Shown here piece after piece: positions 26,317 through 36,135 of a DNA stretch of 64,000 nucleotides (the stretch's first letter is position 1; each line of letters starts with the position of its first letter). A program made the position numbers and the translations under genes. Origin of the DNA: Sphingobium arseniciresistens (lineage in GTDB: Bacteria > Pseudomonadota > Alphaproteobacteria > Sphingomonadales > Sphingomonadaceae); the NCBI GenBank assembly GCA_029167225.1, contig JARFNK010000006.1, positions 186,001-250,000 on the forward strand, read 5' to 3'. Under the pieces are notes generated by a model. That model was given only the letters and a program-made list of their open reading frames with translations. It did not search any database and had not been told where the DNA came from.

Positions 26317-26760
26317 TCAATACCGGAGATTGATGCTGATCGAGCCGCCTTGTTCGTTCACGGTGAAACTGGATGCACTGAAGCTGGGAGGCCCCATGAC
26401 GCGGGGATTGTTCGACAGCCCCCATCCCTCAGTGGGGAACATGCCGAAACGCAGGCCCAGCTTTTGATCTTCATTGGCGTCATGATAGGCGATCACCGCA
26501 TATTGGCCGGGAGGCAGATCGTCGAACCGTGCGGTCACGGATGCTGCGGTTGCGCGAACCTGTATAACCTTGATCGCTTGCTTCTCATGACGGAAGCCCT
26601 TGGCGCCACGATACAGGGCGAAGCGGATCCATCCGGGGCCAGGCGTGACATGGTCGGCCTTGACCACCAAAGGAGCCGCGCTGGCCGGTGTCGGCAAAAG
26701 CCCTAGGCTGGCCGTGAACCCGGCGATAACCATCAGCCTTCGACATTGTTGACTTCCCAT
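26317..26760 (-). CDS. DUF2141 periplasmic protein
   Basis: The protein has 147 aa: a signal peptide, then the DUF2141 beta-sandwich with FRHEKQAIKV, FDDLPPGQYAVIAYHDANEDQKLGL and the FGMFPTEGWGLSNNPRVMGPPSF segment typical of the family. It is predicted to be exported. DUF2141 proteins often sit next to carotenoid or lipid genes, and their function is unknown. It is divergent from sodC, and the 177-bp gap may hold shared promoters. Confidence 0.85.
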   Translation of the reverse strand: MGSQQCRRLMVIAGFTASLGLLPTPASAAPLVVKADHVTPGPGWIRFALYRGAKGFRHEKQAIKVIQVRATAASVTARFDDLPPGQYAVIAYHDANEDQKLGLRFGMFPTEGWGLSNNPRVMGPPSFSASSFTVNEQGGSISINLRY

Positions 26761-26937
26761 TCCGTGGCTCTCCCATGCTCGTCGCTTTCAGCCGATCGAC
26801 GCCGCCGCCTGGGAACGACCACAGCTTCAGCCGCCGCTGGATCGAAATTTTTTGGACCAGCGCGACTGAGGGGGCCGCCGGCTGGCGGCGTCACATGCCA
26901 ACCGTGTCGCCAAAAAGGCTCTTTCAGGGAGAAGACC

Positions 26938-27453
26938 ATGCCCCGCCTGCCGATTTTGCTGCTTTCATCATGCATCCTTGTGGCTGCGGCCCCGGCGGAG
27001 AGCGTCAAGAGTTACAGCTTTGGCAAGGCGGCGACCGGCGTCAGCGGCGAAGTGACGCTGACTGACGCACCCAAGGGCGTGTTGGTGCATATTGAAGCCA
27101 GTGGTCTGCAGCCAGGTTGGCACGCCGTACATTTCCATGAAAAGGCGGATTGCAGCGATCCGATGTTCAAATCGGCTGGCGGACATGTCCATATGGCGAG
27201 CCCCGCCGTTCACGGGCTGCTGAATCCGGCAGGAAACGATCTGGGCGATTTGCCCAATATATTTGCAGACGCACAAGGCGTTGTGAAAGCGGAGATGTTC
27301 TCGCCGCTGGTTTCCCTGCGCGACGGGACAGCACGGTCCAATCTGCTCGATACGGACGGATCGGCCCTGGTCATGCATGCCAATGCGGACGATTATGAGA
27401 CTCAGCCGATCGGAGGGGCGGGCGCGCGCGTGGCCTGCGTCGAGATCCGATAG
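26938..27453 (+). CDS. sodC: Periplasmic Cu/Zn superoxide dismutase
   Basis: The protein has 171 aa. AGGGAGAAG precedes the ATG at 26938; an in-frame start at 26746 would overlap the divergent gene and lose the signal peptide. Copper ligands are His65 and His67 (HFHEKADC), bridging His83 (GGHVH), zinc His92 and Asp in the GNDLGDLPN segment, and copper His147 (LVMHANADDY). A disulfide Cys72-Cys167 is expected. It detoxifies superoxide in the periplasm. A 7-bp inverted repeat (27458-27492) after the stop may be a weak terminator before the ECF sigma gene. Confidence 0.95.
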   Translation: MPRLPILLLSSCILVAAAPAESVKSYSFGKAATGVSGEVTLTDAPKGVLVHIEASGLQPGWHAVHFHEKADCSDPMFKSAGGHVHMASPAVHGLLNPAGNDLGDLPNIFADAQGVVKAEMFSPLVSLRDGTARSNLLDTDGSALVMHANADDYETQPIGGAGARVACVEIR

Positions 27454-27514
27454 TGCAGGCTTCCGTGACTGCCATGACCGGTGTAGGAAGCCAGGGCGCT
27501 TGGCTGACGCCATC

Positions 27515-28087
27515 ATGATGACAGCGGCAACGCCCGATCGGGTGCCCGGGAGGTGGGCCGTCAAGAAAGAACAGGATCGCGCGGAAGGGCTTGCAGCCAT
27601 GCTGATGGCGCACCGGCCCCAGCTGTTGCGATTTCTCACCAGCCGTACCGGCAGCTCGGCTGAAGCCGAGGATGTCTTGCAGGAAATCTGGCTGCATGTG
27701 GCGCGCGCGGACACTGGGCCGATCGCCAATCCCTCGGCCTTTCTTTATCGGACCGGGATGAACATCGTCCTTGACCGTGTTCGCGAGAGGCAACGCCGCG
27801 TCAGGCGCGAGCAGGGCTGGTCCGACGCTGTCGTCGAACAACGGGGCGGCGAGGCAACGGATGAAAGCCCTTCGCCCTACGATGTTGCTGAAGGGCGCGA
27901 GCGGGCCCGGCGCCTTGCAACGGCAATCGACGCGCTGCCACCCGGTGCGGGGCGCGTTTTTCGCCGGCACAAGCTGGACGGATTGAGCCACGCGGAAGTC
28001 GCGGCAGAGTTCGGCATCAGCCGCAGTGCCGTTGAAAAACATATCGCCGTCGCCCTTCGGCATCTGCGCGAAGCGATCGAAAGATGA
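27515..28087 (+). CDS. FecI-type ECF sigma factor
   Basis: The protein has 190 aa from the ATG at 27515 (27518 is also possible). Region 2 is LAAMLMAHRPQLLRFLTSRTGSSAEAEDVLQEIWLHVAR; region 4 is LPPGAGRVFRRHKLDGLSHAEVAAEFGISRSAVEKHIAVALRHLREAI, typical of FecI-like sigmas in sphingomonads. It is followed by a FecR gene and a receptor with an STN domain, a complete cell-surface signalling set. An upstream in-frame extension to 27377 would run inside sodC and is unlikely. Confidence 0.93.
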   Translation: MMTAATPDRVPGRWAVKKEQDRAEGLAAMLMAHRPQLLRFLTSRTGSSAEAEDVLQEIWLHVARADTGPIANPSAFLYRTGMNIVLDRVRERQRRVRREQGWSDAVVEQRGGEATDESPSPYDVAEGRERARRLATAIDALPPGAGRVFRRHKLDGLSHAEVAAEFGISRSAVEKHIAVALRHLREAIER

Positions 28088-28163
28088 TGCGGCCGCACTG
28101 GGGTGATGATCGATCGGCGGCGTCGGGTCGGCAAGGGGTGATGGCCATGAACGGGAGGTCAAA

Positions 28164-29132
28164 ATGAATATGCCCGCCGATAGGGAGGGCGATATCGCGA
28201 TGGAAGCCGCGTCATGGCACGCGCGTATCGACGCGCCCGACATGGACTGGGACGCTTTTACCGCCTGGCTCGGCGCTGATGCTGCGCATCGCACGGCTTA
28301 TGACGCCATAGCCCTGATCGATGCGGACATCGACGCGCTTCGTCCCGCGATCCTCGCGGCCCTGCCCTCCAACGACATGGAAGACGCCGCTCCGCCGGCG
28401 GGCTCCAGCCGCATTTGGTGGATAGGTGGAGGCGTTGCCGCCATGGTCGCGCTTGCGGCCGTCGTCGCGATGCGCCTGCCAGCGCCGGATACGGATAACA
28501 TGGTCGCCTACGCGACGTGCCCTGATGCAACCCGGATGATTGCGCTAAAGGATGGCAGCCATATCCTGCTGGATCGCAATTCCCGACTTGCGCTGGCCGA
28601 TGGTCCCTCGCCGCGAGTGGACATGCGTGGCGGCGCCGCGTTTTTCGATGTTCGGCACGACCCCTCGCGCCGCTTCACGATATCTGCCGCCGGCTATGAA
28701 GTGCGCGACATCGGCACCAGGTTCGATCTCGTCGTCACGCCCCGCCAACTGAGCATTGCAGTCAGCGACGGACGCGTGGTTGTCGCGCCGAAGGCAGCCA
28801 GGGGCGTGACGATTGCAGCCGGAAAGCGGATGGACGTCATGACCGGCAGTGGCGAAGCGAAGGTCGGTCCCGTCGATATCGCTGCTGTTGGCGCATGGCG
28901 CCGGGGACAATTGATCTACCACGCAGCTCCCCTCACGCTGGTAGCGACCGATCTGTCACGCTATGTCGGTCGGCAGGTCGCGGTTGATCCTGCGGTCGGA
29001 GACTTGCGACTTTCAGGAGTGCTGACGATCAGTGATGGTGCGGGGCTGGTGGAACAGATTGAAGCCCTGCTACCGGTTGAGGCAGTGGACAGGGGCGGCA
29101 CGATGCGCCTGGTGGAGCGCAGCGCTCGTTAG
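28164..29132 (+). CDS. FecR-family anti-sigma regulator
   Basis: The protein has 322 aa. The N-terminal sigma-binding part is EAASWHARIDAPDMDWDAFTAWLGADAAHRTAYDAI, followed by one membrane helix (about residues 90-110, WWIGGGVAAMVALAAVVAMRL). The periplasmic FecR domain carries MIALKDGSHILLDRNSRLAL, then FDVRHDPSRRFTISAAGYEVRDIGTRFDL. A C-terminal STN-like lobe follows (LVATDLSRYVGRQV, LSGVLTI). It relays the signal from the receptor to the sigma factor. Its 3' end overlaps the receptor gene by about 98 nt. Confidence 0.93.
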   Translation: MNMPADREGDIAMEAASWHARIDAPDMDWDAFTAWLGADAAHRTAYDAIALIDADIDALRPAILAALPSNDMEDAAPPAGSSRIWWIGGGVAAMVALAAVVAMRLPAPDTDNMVAYATCPDATRMIALKDGSHILLDRNSRLALADGPSPRVDMRGGAAFFDVRHDPSRRFTISAAGYEVRDIGTRFDLVVTPRQLSIAVSDGRVVVAPKAARGVTIAAGKRMDVMTGSGEAKVGPVDIAAVGAWRRGQLIYHAAPLTLVATDLSRYVGRQVAVDPAVGDLRLSGVLTISDGAGLVEQIEALLPVEAVDRGGTMRLVERSAR

Positions 29133-31401
29133 TCTTTTCTGTGGCTCTGCGCATGCGGAACCGCGCAGGATTGACATCGCCGCAGGCACGCTGGAAGCGG
29201 CCCTGACCGAACTTGCAAGGCAGAGCGGCATATCGGTGGGCATGGCGGGTACCATCCCAGCCCGTCGCACGCCGCGCGTCAGGGGTGTGATGAGTGCCGA
29301 CGCAGCGCTAAGAAAGCTGCTGAAAGGGTCGGGATTTCGTGCGGTTCCCGCTGGGCCGGCGCTTTGGCGGCTGGAGGCCGTGCCTGCTCAATTCGCTACC
29401 CCCACACGACCTTCGGTTCAGATCGCAACTCCACCCGCTGAAATCGTGGTCACGGCGATGAAACGCGAGGAGATGCTGGGCGATGTGCCGGTCGCAATAA
29501 GCATCATTCAGCCCGATGTCGGCCGAGGAGCAAGCGGCGCCCGCGACGTTCATGAGATGCTGGCCTTCACCGAAGGCGCGATCACGACCAATCTGGGCCC
29601 TGGCCGTGACCGGATTTTTCTACGAGGGGTGGCGGACAGTCCCTTCAACGGTTCGACCCAGTCTACGGTGAACCTCTATCTTGATGATGCGCGCGTAAGC
29701 TATGCCACGCCCGACCCCGATCTGCGCCTGATCGACATCGATCGGATCGAGCTGCTTCGCGGCCCCCAGGGTGCGCTTTACGGATCAGGTGCTCTTGGCG
29801 GCATTGTCAGAATCATACCCAAAAAGCCCGATTTGCAGAACTGGTCGGGCATGGCCGGCATGGAAGCCAGCCAGGTCAGCCATGGCGGTGCGGGCGGAGC
29901 AATCGAAGGGATACTGAACGCCCCTTTGGTGTCGGACCGTCTGGCCCTGCGCCTGTCAGGCTATACCGACCAAACAGGCGGCTGGATCGATGATCGGCAA
30001 AGGGGCAAGGACAATGTCAACCGCAGTCGGCGCATTGGCGGTCGCGCCATGCTGGGCTGGCAGTTTGCGGATAGTTGGCATGCCGATCTTGGCATCACCG
30101 CCCAATGGCTGAATGTGCGTGACAGCCAATATGCATTTCATGGACTGGCGCGCGAAACGGCGATGGCGGAGCCGCATGACAATGATTTTTTGGCCGCGAC
30201 GGCGACAATAAGTGGCAAGGTCGGGGCGCTCGATCTCACATCGTCCACCGCCTATGTGACGCATGAATTTAGCAGCCGTTACGACGCAACCTCTCAGGCT
30301 GGCGACCTTGGGCTGGCGACGCCGCTCGGCTTTGACGAACGCCGCTTGCTGCAACTGACCACGCAGGAGATCCGGCTAAGTGACAGATCTGCATCGCGGC
30401 CCTGGGTTGCTGGCCTGACATTCCTTCAGGCGGAAAATAGACTGACGGACAGATATTTGCCCGGCTCAGGCCAGGCCGTGACGCTGCTCGCGCAGCATAA
30501 TGACAGCTTCGAGGGCGCTCTGTTCGGCGAAGTCGCCCAGCCCCTTGGGAGTGGATGGAAGGTCACGGTCGGCGGACGCGCCTATGCTTCCCGCGTGGAC
30601 AATGAACAGGATGGACAGGCACGACGTAGCGCACGTCAATTTGGGCTGACCCCAAGCCTTACTTTATCCTGGCATCCCACCGCTCGAAGGATGTTCTGGC
30701 TCCGCTACGCAAGCGCGATTCGCCCTGGCGGTATCAATCCCGACGGTGATCCGGGATCGCAATCCTTCCGCTCGGATGATCTCAAGAGCATTGAACTGGG
30801 GTGGCGCCTGAGCGGAACGGATGAGCGTTTCCGGGTGAGCGGCAGCCTGTTCGGTCTTCAATGGGAGAATGTGCAGAGCGATGTCCTCGGCACTGACAAT
30901 CTCGTTCGTACGATCAATGCCGGTCGCGCGCATAATGTCGGTGTGGAGTTGTCAGGAGAGCTTCGCGCTGCTCCCTGGACGCTTGAGGCCAATCTTACGG
31001 TCCAGCGTGGCCGGCTGTCGCACCCTTCCGTTGCGACGGGCGCATTGGGCGAAGACACTCGCCTGCCGATCCTGCCCGATTACGCAGGCACCGTGAAGTT
31101 TTCCTATGCCCAGCCGGTCGGCTCTGCGCTCGCCCGGGGATTTCTTTCAGTGCGATATACCGGTTCGGCCCGACTGAGTTTCGATCCATTGCTCGGCCGT
31201 GAGATGGGCGACTTCTGGGTTGCCGACGCCGGCGTGGAGGTGGTCCTGGGAAGCTTGAGAGCCGGGCTGGTGCTCTCCAATCTCTTTGATCAGCGCGAAG
31301 ATAGCTTCGCCTTTGGCAATCCGTTTACCATACGTGCCATCAACCAGCGAACGCCAGTCCAGCCACGGACGATCAGTCTACACCTGCAGAGAAATTTTTA
31401 A
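29035..31401 (+). CDS. TonB-dependent receptor with N-terminal STN signalling domain (FecA-like)
   Basis: The protein has 788 aa. The N-terminus has a long signal region ending FCGSAHA, then an STN domain RRIDIAAGTLEAALTELARQSGISVGMAG, later RGVMSADAALRKLLKGSGFRAV (about residues 43-112). The plug starts AEIVVTAMKREEMLGDVPVAISII; the barrel ends QPRTISLHLQRNF. The receptor and FecR frames overlap by about 98 nt; the ATG at 29035 has AGGAGT 14 nt upstream, and a start nearer the signal peptide (TTG around 29080) cannot be excluded. With the sigma and FecR genes it should sense and import an iron chelate, heme-like compound or other scarce nutrient. Confidence 0.93.
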   Translation: MVRGWWNRLKPCYRLRQWTGAARCAWWSAALVSLFCGSAHAEPRRIDIAAGTLEAALTELARQSGISVGMAGTIPARRTPRVRGVMSADAALRKLLKGSGFRAVPAGPALWRLEAVPAQFATPTRPSVQIATPPAEIVVTAMKREEMLGDVPVAISIIQPDVGRGASGARDVHEMLAFTEGAITTNLGPGRDRIFLRGVADSPFNGSTQSTVNLYLDDARVSYATPDPDLRLIDIDRIELLRGPQGALYGSGALGGIVRIIPKKPDLQNWSGMAGMEASQVSHGGAGGAIEGILNAPLVSDRLALRLSGYTDQTGGWIDDRQRGKDNVNRSRRIGGRAMLGWQFADSWHADLGITAQWLNVRDSQYAFHGLARETAMAEPHDNDFLAATATISGKVGALDLTSSTAYVTHEFSSRYDATSQAGDLGLATPLGFDERRLLQLTTQEIRLSDRSASRPWVAGLTFLQAENRLTDRYLPGSGQAVTLLAQHNDSFEGALFGEVAQPLGSGWKVTVGGRAYASRVDNEQDGQARRSARQFGLTPSLTLSWHPTARRMFWLRYASAIRPGGINPDGDPGSQSFRSDDLKSIELGWRLSGTDERFRVSGSLFGLQWENVQSDVLGTDNLVRTINAGRAHNVGVELSGELRAAPWTLEANLTVQRGRLSHPSVATGALGEDTRLPILPDYAGTVKFSYAQPVGSALARGFLSVRYTGSARLSFDPLLGREMGDFWVADAGVEVVLGSLRAGLVLSNLFDQREDSFAFGNPFTIRAINQRTPVQPRTISLHLQRNF

Positions 31402-31714
31402 GGCTCCAGCAAGCAACAGCTTGGGATGCCGGAAGAACCGGTGGTGCGAAACCCGCGTTGAAAGCGGCTGCTCGCGAGGCTGCCGTGACTGAGTTGATGA
31501 TTGGATGAAAATGTCCTTTCGACAGGCTATCGACCGGCGACTGGTACAAGTCTTGAGACTGAGGGGAAGTCTAGCCTCGAAATATCACGACCATATCGTG
31601 CGCCCTTGCCGCTCAGCCGCATTTCCCGCCAGAAGCAGCACCTCGAGCGGACAACGCGGCGTTGCGCAATTGGCTACATCGGCGAGTTGGCACGCAACAT
31701 AGCTTGATCGAGCG
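31402..31714. other. Gap between receptor and urease operon, no gene recognised
   Basis: This 313-bp stretch is less GC-rich than the urease genes that follow and has no convincing coding frame. I looked for a cobalamin-type riboswitch because of a GCCGGAAGAACCGGTGG segment near 31429 but could not fit the conserved core. It marks the boundary between the two compositional halves of the window. Confidence 0.5.
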
Positions 31715-32572
31715 ATGCATGCGATCCAAGCCAGCCATTCTTGCCGGACCGAGTACCAGCGCCTCAAGGGCTTTTCGCGGGTTGCGTTTAAAGTCGGCGG
31801 CATCAGCGATATCTACCAGCAAGCGCCCTGTCGCCTTCTGTTTCCTGATCCCATGGCTGGTGAATTTCCTTTGGCCGTGAGCCTGACCACAAGTGGAGGG
31901 CTAACCGGGGGTGACCGCGTGGCCGTCGAGGTCGTCATCAAGCCAGGCGCAAGCGGCACGGTGACAACGCAGGCGGCCGAAAAGCTCTATCGTGTGCTGC
32001 CCGAAGATCCCGACATCGCCGTGGAAACTCATCTGAGCGTTGGCGCGGGTGGGCGCGGCGAATGGCTGGGCCAGGAAGCCATCCTGTTTCAGGGCACGCG
32101 CCTGCGCCGTCGGCTGGACGCCGACGTGGCGGGCGATGGCGCCTTGCTGGCGGTGGAAACGCTAGTGCTGGGGCGCGGCGCCATGGGCGAGGCGTTTACC
32201 CGTGGGCTGGTGCACGATGTCTGGCATATCCGCCGCGACGGGCGATTGATCTGGGCCGATGCCCTGCACCTGCAAGGTGATGGCGCCGGGCATGGCACGC
32301 TTTCCCCGGAACTGCCCCATGGGCTGGGCGGTGCCCGCGCGCTGGCCACGATGCTGTATGTGGGGCGCGACGCCGCTGCACATCTCGATCTGGCGCGGAG
32401 CCTGGCGCCAGCGCCCCATGGCGGTGCCACCAGTTTCGACGGGATGCTGCTGCTGCGCTGGGCAGCGCCCGATGCCCAGGCTCTGCGCGCGCAAGTGATG
32501 GCAGCCGCCTGTGCCATGCGCGCCGCGGTGTTTGGGCTGGCTCCGCGCTTGCCGGCGCTGTGGACCTGCTGA
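31715..32572 (+). CDS. ureD: Urease accessory protein UreD
   Basis: The protein has 285 aa. Family segments: [17 protein letters not shown] (normally LYQQ...P), [38 protein letters not shown], and [39 protein letters not shown]. It forms the UreDFG complex that delivers Ni and CO2 to apo-urease. It begins the ureDABCEFG-hupE operon. The N-terminal 15 residues fit the family less well and an internal start is possible. Confidence 0.93.
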   Translation: MHAIQASHSCRTEYQRLKGFSRVAFKVGGISDIYQQAPCRLLFPDPMAGEFPLAVSLTTSGGLTGGDRVAVEVVIKPGASGTVTTQAAEKLYRVLPEDPDIAVETHLSVGAGGRGEWLGQEAILFQGTRLRRRLDADVAGDGALLAVETLVLGRGAMGEAFTRGLVHDVWHIRRDGRLIWADALHLQGDGAGHGTLSPELPHGLGGARALATMLYVGRDAAAHLDLARSLAPAPHGGATSFDGMLLLRWAAPDAQALRAQVMAAACAMRAAVFGLAPRLPALWTC

Positions 32573-32582
32573 AAGGAACGCG

Positions 32583-32885
32583 ATGCAACTGACCCCGCGC
32601 GAGAAGGACAAGCTGCTGGTGGCGATGGCCGCGATGGTGGCGCGCGGGCGGTTGCAGCGCGGGGTGAAGCTCAACCATCCCGAAGCCATCGCGCTGATCA
32701 CCGAATATGTGGTGGAAGGCGCGCGCGACGGACGTCGCGTGGCCGACCTGATGGCAAGCGGTGGACATGTGCTGACGCGTGACCAGGTCATGCCTGGCGT
32801 TGCCGAGATGATCCACGACGTCCAGGTGGAAGCGACATTCCCCGACGGCACCAAGCTGGTGACCGTGCATAAGCCGATCCGTTGA
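32583..32885 (+). CDS. ureA: Urease gamma subunit
   Basis: The protein has 100 aa with AAGGAA upstream of the ATG. It has the complete subunit pattern [69 protein letters not shown]. This is the smallest structural subunit of nickel urease. Confidence 0.97.
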   Translation: MQLTPREKDKLLVAMAAMVARGRLQRGVKLNHPEAIALITEYVVEGARDGRRVADLMASGGHVLTRDQVMPGVAEMIHDVQVEATFPDGTKLVTVHKPIR

Positions 32886-32896
32886 AGGAACCCGCG

Positions 32897-33202
32897 ATGA
32901 TTCCCGGTGAAATCCTGTGTGCCGATGGCGAGATCGAGATCAACGCCGGGCGCCCTGTGCTGGCGCTGACCGTGGCCAACACCGGCGACCGGCCGATCCA
33001 GGTGGGCAGCCATTATCACTTTGCCGAGACCAACCCGGCGCTGGACTTCGATCGCGTCGCGGCGCGCGGGCACCGCCTGGACATTGCGAGCGGCACGGCG
33101 GTGCGGTTCGAGCCGGGCCAATCGCGCGACGTGGCGCTGATCCCCTATGAGGGCGCGCGCGTGGTCATCGGGTTTCGTGGTGCCGTGATGGGAGCCCTTT
33201 GA
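32897..33202 (+). CDS. ureB: Urease beta subunit
   Basis: The protein has 101 aa from the ATG at 32897 with GAAGGAA upstream. Family segments are [39 protein letters not shown], then [14 protein letters not shown]. It is separated from ureC by 2 bp. Confidence 0.97.
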   Translation: MIPGEILCADGEIEINAGRPVLALTVANTGDRPIQVGSHYHFAETNPALDFDRVAARGHRLDIASGTAVRFEPGQSRDVALIPYEGARVVIGFRGAVMGAL

Positions 33203-33204
33203 CC

Positions 33205-34914
33205 ATGGCGATCCGCATGATCCGCGCCGCCTATGCCGGCATGTTTGGCCCCACCACGGGCGACCGCATCCGCTTGGGTGATTCCGCGCTGCTGATCCGG
33301 GTGGAGCGGGATTTCACGATTTATGGCGAGGAAGTGAAATTCGGCGGCGGCAAAGTGATCCGCGATGGCATGGGGCAAAGCCAGATCACGCGGGCGCAGG
33401 GCGCGCCCGACACGGTGATCACCAATGCGGTGATCCTGGACCATTGGGGCGTGGTCAAGGCCGATGTCGCCCTGCGCGACGGGCGCATCCACGCCATAGG
33501 CAAGGCGGGCAATCCCGAAACGCAGCCGGGCGTGACAATTCCGATTGGGCCGGGCACCGAGATCATCGCGGGCGAAGGGCGCATCCTGACCGCCGGCGGG
33601 GTCGACGCGCATATCCATTTCATCTGCCCGCAGCAGGTTGTAGAGGCGCTCAATGCCGGGATCACAACGATGTTGGGCGGCGGCACGGGCCCCGCGCACG
33701 GTACGCTGGCCACCACCTGCACCCCCGGCCCCTGGCACATCGGGCGAATGCTCCAGGCGCTAGAGGCGCTGCCGATGAACTTCGGCCTGTTCGGCAAGGG
33801 CAATGCCAGCAAGCCCCAGGCGCTTGTGGAAATGGTCGAGGCCGGGGCCTGTGGCCTGAAACTGCACGAGGATTGGGGCACCACCCCTGCTGCCATCGAC
33901 TGCTGCCTGACCGTGGCCGACGAACTGGATATCCAGGTGACGCTGCACACCGACACGCTCAACGAAAGCGGCTTTGTCGAAAGCACGATCGCCGCCTTTG
34001 CCGGGCGCACGATCCATGCATTCCACACCGAAGGGGCAGGGGGCGGCCATGCGCCCGACATCATCCGCGTGGCCGGCCTGCCCAATGTCTTGCCCTCCTC
34101 GACCAATCCGACGCGGCCCTACACGGTCAACACGCTGGACGAGCATCTCGACATGCTGATGGTGTGCCATCACCTGGACCCGCGGATTGCCGAGGACGTG
34201 GCCTTTGCCGAAAGCCGCATTCGCCGCGAAACCATTGCCGCCGAAGACATCCTGCACGACCTGGGGGCGTTTTCGATGATGTCGTCCGACAGCCAGGCAA
34301 TGGGCCGGGTGGGCGAAACCGTGATCCGCTGCTGGCAAACCGCGCACAAGATGAAAGTGCAGCGCGGCGCGCTGCCCGGCGATGGCGACGACGACAACCT
34401 GCGGGCGCGGCGCTATATCGCCAAGTACACGATCAACCCGGCGATTGCCCACGGCATTGCCCACGTTGTCGGCTCGGTCGAAGTGGGCAAGCTGGCCGAT
34501 CTGGTGTTGTGGTCGCCCGCGTTTTTTGCCGCCAAGCCCGACATGGTGATCAAGGGCGGTTCCATCGCCACCGCGCCGATGGGTGATCCCAATGCCTCAA
34601 TCCCTACGCCGCAGCCGGTGCATTACCGCCCGATGTTCGGCGCGCTGGGGCGGGCTGGGGTGGAGTCCTCGCTCCATTTCGTTTCGGGGGCGGGGATTGC
34701 CGGGGGCATGGCGCAGCGGCTGGGGCTGGAGCGGCCGCTGGAAGCGGTGCGCAACACGCGCGGCGGCATTTCCAAGGCGAGCATGATCCACAACAGCGCG
34801 TTGCCGCATATCGAGGTGGACCCGGAAACCTATGAAGTGCGCGCCGACGGCGAATTGCTGACCTGCGAGCCGGCCGCCGAACTGCCCTTTGCCCAACGCT
34901 ATTTCCTGTTCTGA
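33205..34914 (+). CDS. ureC: Urease alpha (catalytic) subunit
   Basis: The protein has 569 aa, the family length. The ATG at 33205 was chosen; an overlapping TTG at 33199 is less likely. The nickel centre is visible: [11 protein letters not shown] (two His), carbamylated Lys219 in [21 protein letters not shown] and [15 protein letters not shown], Asp in the SSDSQAMG segment, and the mobile flap with MVCHHLD. It hydrolyses urea to ammonia and carbamate in the cytosol. It is the final step predicted for the nitrogen cluster that follows. Confidence 0.98.
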   Translation: MAIRMIRAAYAGMFGPTTGDRIRLGDSALLIRVERDFTIYGEEVKFGGGKVIRDGMGQSQITRAQGAPDTVITNAVILDHWGVVKADVALRDGRIHAIGKAGNPETQPGVTIPIGPGTEIIAGEGRILTAGGVDAHIHFICPQQVVEALNAGITTMLGGGTGPAHGTLATTCTPGPWHIGRMLQALEALPMNFGLFGKGNASKPQALVEMVEAGACGLKLHEDWGTTPAAIDCCLTVADELDIQVTLHTDTLNESGFVESTIAAFAGRTIHAFHTEGAGGGHAPDIIRVAGLPNVLPSSTNPTRPYTVNTLDEHLDMLMVCHHLDPRIAEDVAFAESRIRRETIAAEDILHDLGAFSMMSSDSQAMGRVGETVIRCWQTAHKMKVQRGALPGDGDDDNLRARRYIAKYTINPAIAHGIAHVVGSVEVGKLADLVLWSPAFFAAKPDMVIKGGSIATAPMGDPNASIPTPQPVHYRPMFGALGRAGVESSLHFVSGAGIAGGMAQRLGLERPLEAVRNTRGGISKASMIHNSALPHIEVDPETYEVRADGELLTCEPAAELPFAQRYFLF

Positions 34915-34922
34915 AAGCGACC

Positions 34923-35465
34923 ATGACCGAACCCCTCATCGCCCGTGACGTGCTTCCCGCCGGAAGCTGGGATGCAGCCAGCGCGGCCGATGTCATCGTG
35001 CTGGATTATGACGCGCGCCACCGCCGCCGCTTTCGCTATGTCACGGCGGGTGGCACTGATTTTGTGCTCGACCTGGCGCGGGCCACAGTGCTGGCGCATG
35101 GCGACGGCCTAGCGCTGTCAGACGGGCGGGTGGTGCGCGTGGAAGCCGTGCCCGAGGCGCTGATGGAAGTGCGCGGGGCCAGTCCAATCGCGCTGTTGCG
35201 GCTGGCCTGGCACATCGGCAACCGCCATCTTCCGGCCGAAATCCATAGTGATCGCATCCTGCTGCGCCGCGACGGCGTGATCCTCGACATGCTGCGCGGC
35301 CTTGGCGCGCAGGTGAAGTTGATCGAGGCGCCGTTTACGCCCGAAGGGGGCGCCTATGTCGGGGAGCATGGCCATGCGCACGATCATGACCACGGGCATG
35401 AGCACGGCCATGACCACGGGCATCATCACCATGCTCATGGGCACCACCACGACCATGCTCACTGA
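34923..35465 (+). CDS. ureE: Urease nickel chaperone UreE with His-rich tail
   Basis: The protein has 180 aa. The core has [14 protein letters not shown]-like beta strands and [16 protein letters not shown], the dimer Ni-site region. The tail from about residue 147 is a His/Asp/Gly run, with 19 His in the last 34 residues, able to hold several nickel ions. It overlaps ureF by 11 nt within the His-coding part. Confidence 0.95.
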   Translation: MTEPLIARDVLPAGSWDAASAADVIVLDYDARHRRRFRYVTAGGTDFVLDLARATVLAHGDGLALSDGRVVRVEAVPEALMEVRGASPIALLRLAWHIGNRHLPAEIHSDRILLRRDGVILDMLRGLGAQVKLIEAPFTPEGGAYVGEHGHAHDHDHGHEHGHDHGHHHHAHGHHHDHAH

Positions 35466-36135
35466 ACCGGCGCTGCACCTGCTGCTGGCGTGGACATCGC
35501 CTTCGCTGCCGATCGGCGGCTATACCTATAGCCACGGGCTGGAAACGGCGGTGGACGATGGTCGGGTGCAGTCTTGGGTTGATCTGGTCGGCTATGTCGA
35601 TGCGGTGATTGCGCGCGGGGGCGGCTGGGTGGATGCGGTGCTGCTGGTCCAGGCGATGCGCGTGGCGCATGACGATGCCGCGTTGGATGTCTTGGCAGAC
35701 CTGGCCGCCGCGTTTCGCGCCAGCAGTGAAACCGCGCTGGAAAGCCGCCAGCAGGGCGCCGCGTTCCTGGCCGTAGTGCGCAAGGCGTGGCCCCATCACG
35801 CGCTGGAAGCCTATGCCGCGCGGCGTGGGGATTGGCCCCATGCCCATGCCACAGTCTTTGCCCTAGCCGCCGCCGCGCACGGCGTGGACGAAGGCGCCGC
35901 GGTGCAAGGTTTCCTCCATGCCACCGCAGCCAACCTGGTTTCGGCCGGGGTGCGGCTGGTGCCGTTGGGCCAGACCGACGGGCAACTGGCCATGGCCGAA
36001 CTTGCCCGCCGCATCGGCCCGATTGCAGGTGCGGCGCGCGCCTGCCCGCTCGATGATCTGGGCACGGCCACCCCGGCGCTCGAACTCTGCTCGTTCCATC
36101 ACGAAACGCTCTACACAAGGCTGTTCCGCTCATGA
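35455..36135 (+). CDS. ureF: Urease accessory protein UreF
   Basis: The protein has 226 aa from the ATG at 35455, giving the family N-terminus [30 protein letters not shown]. Upstream in-frame starts would read the His-tail coding sequence out of frame (repeated MTT/MGT), and no family member has such an extension. The end [16 protein letters not shown] is typical. It bridges UreD and UreG. The ureG start overlaps its stop (ATGA). Confidence 0.95.
   Translation: MLTEPALHLLLAWTSPSLPIGGYTYSHGLETAVDDGRVQSWVDLVGYVDAVIARGGGWVDAVLLVQAMRVAHDDAALDVLADLAAAFRASSETALESRQQGAAFLAVVRKAWPHHALEAYAARRGDWPHAHATVFALAAAAHGVDEGAAVQGFLHATAANLVSAGVRLVPLGQTDGQLAMAELARRIGPIAGAARACPLDDLGTATPALELCSFHHETLYTRLFRS

Noticed and set aside
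31425-31510. Possible cobalamin-type riboswitch before the urease operon (GCCGGAAGAACCGGTGG segment)
   Set aside because: The conserved B12-box and core helices could not be matched, and urease genes are not a usual target.
35356-35454. N-terminal extension of UreF rich in Met and Thr
   Set aside because: It is the +1 reading of the His-rich UreE tail; the UreF family begins at the ATG at 35455.
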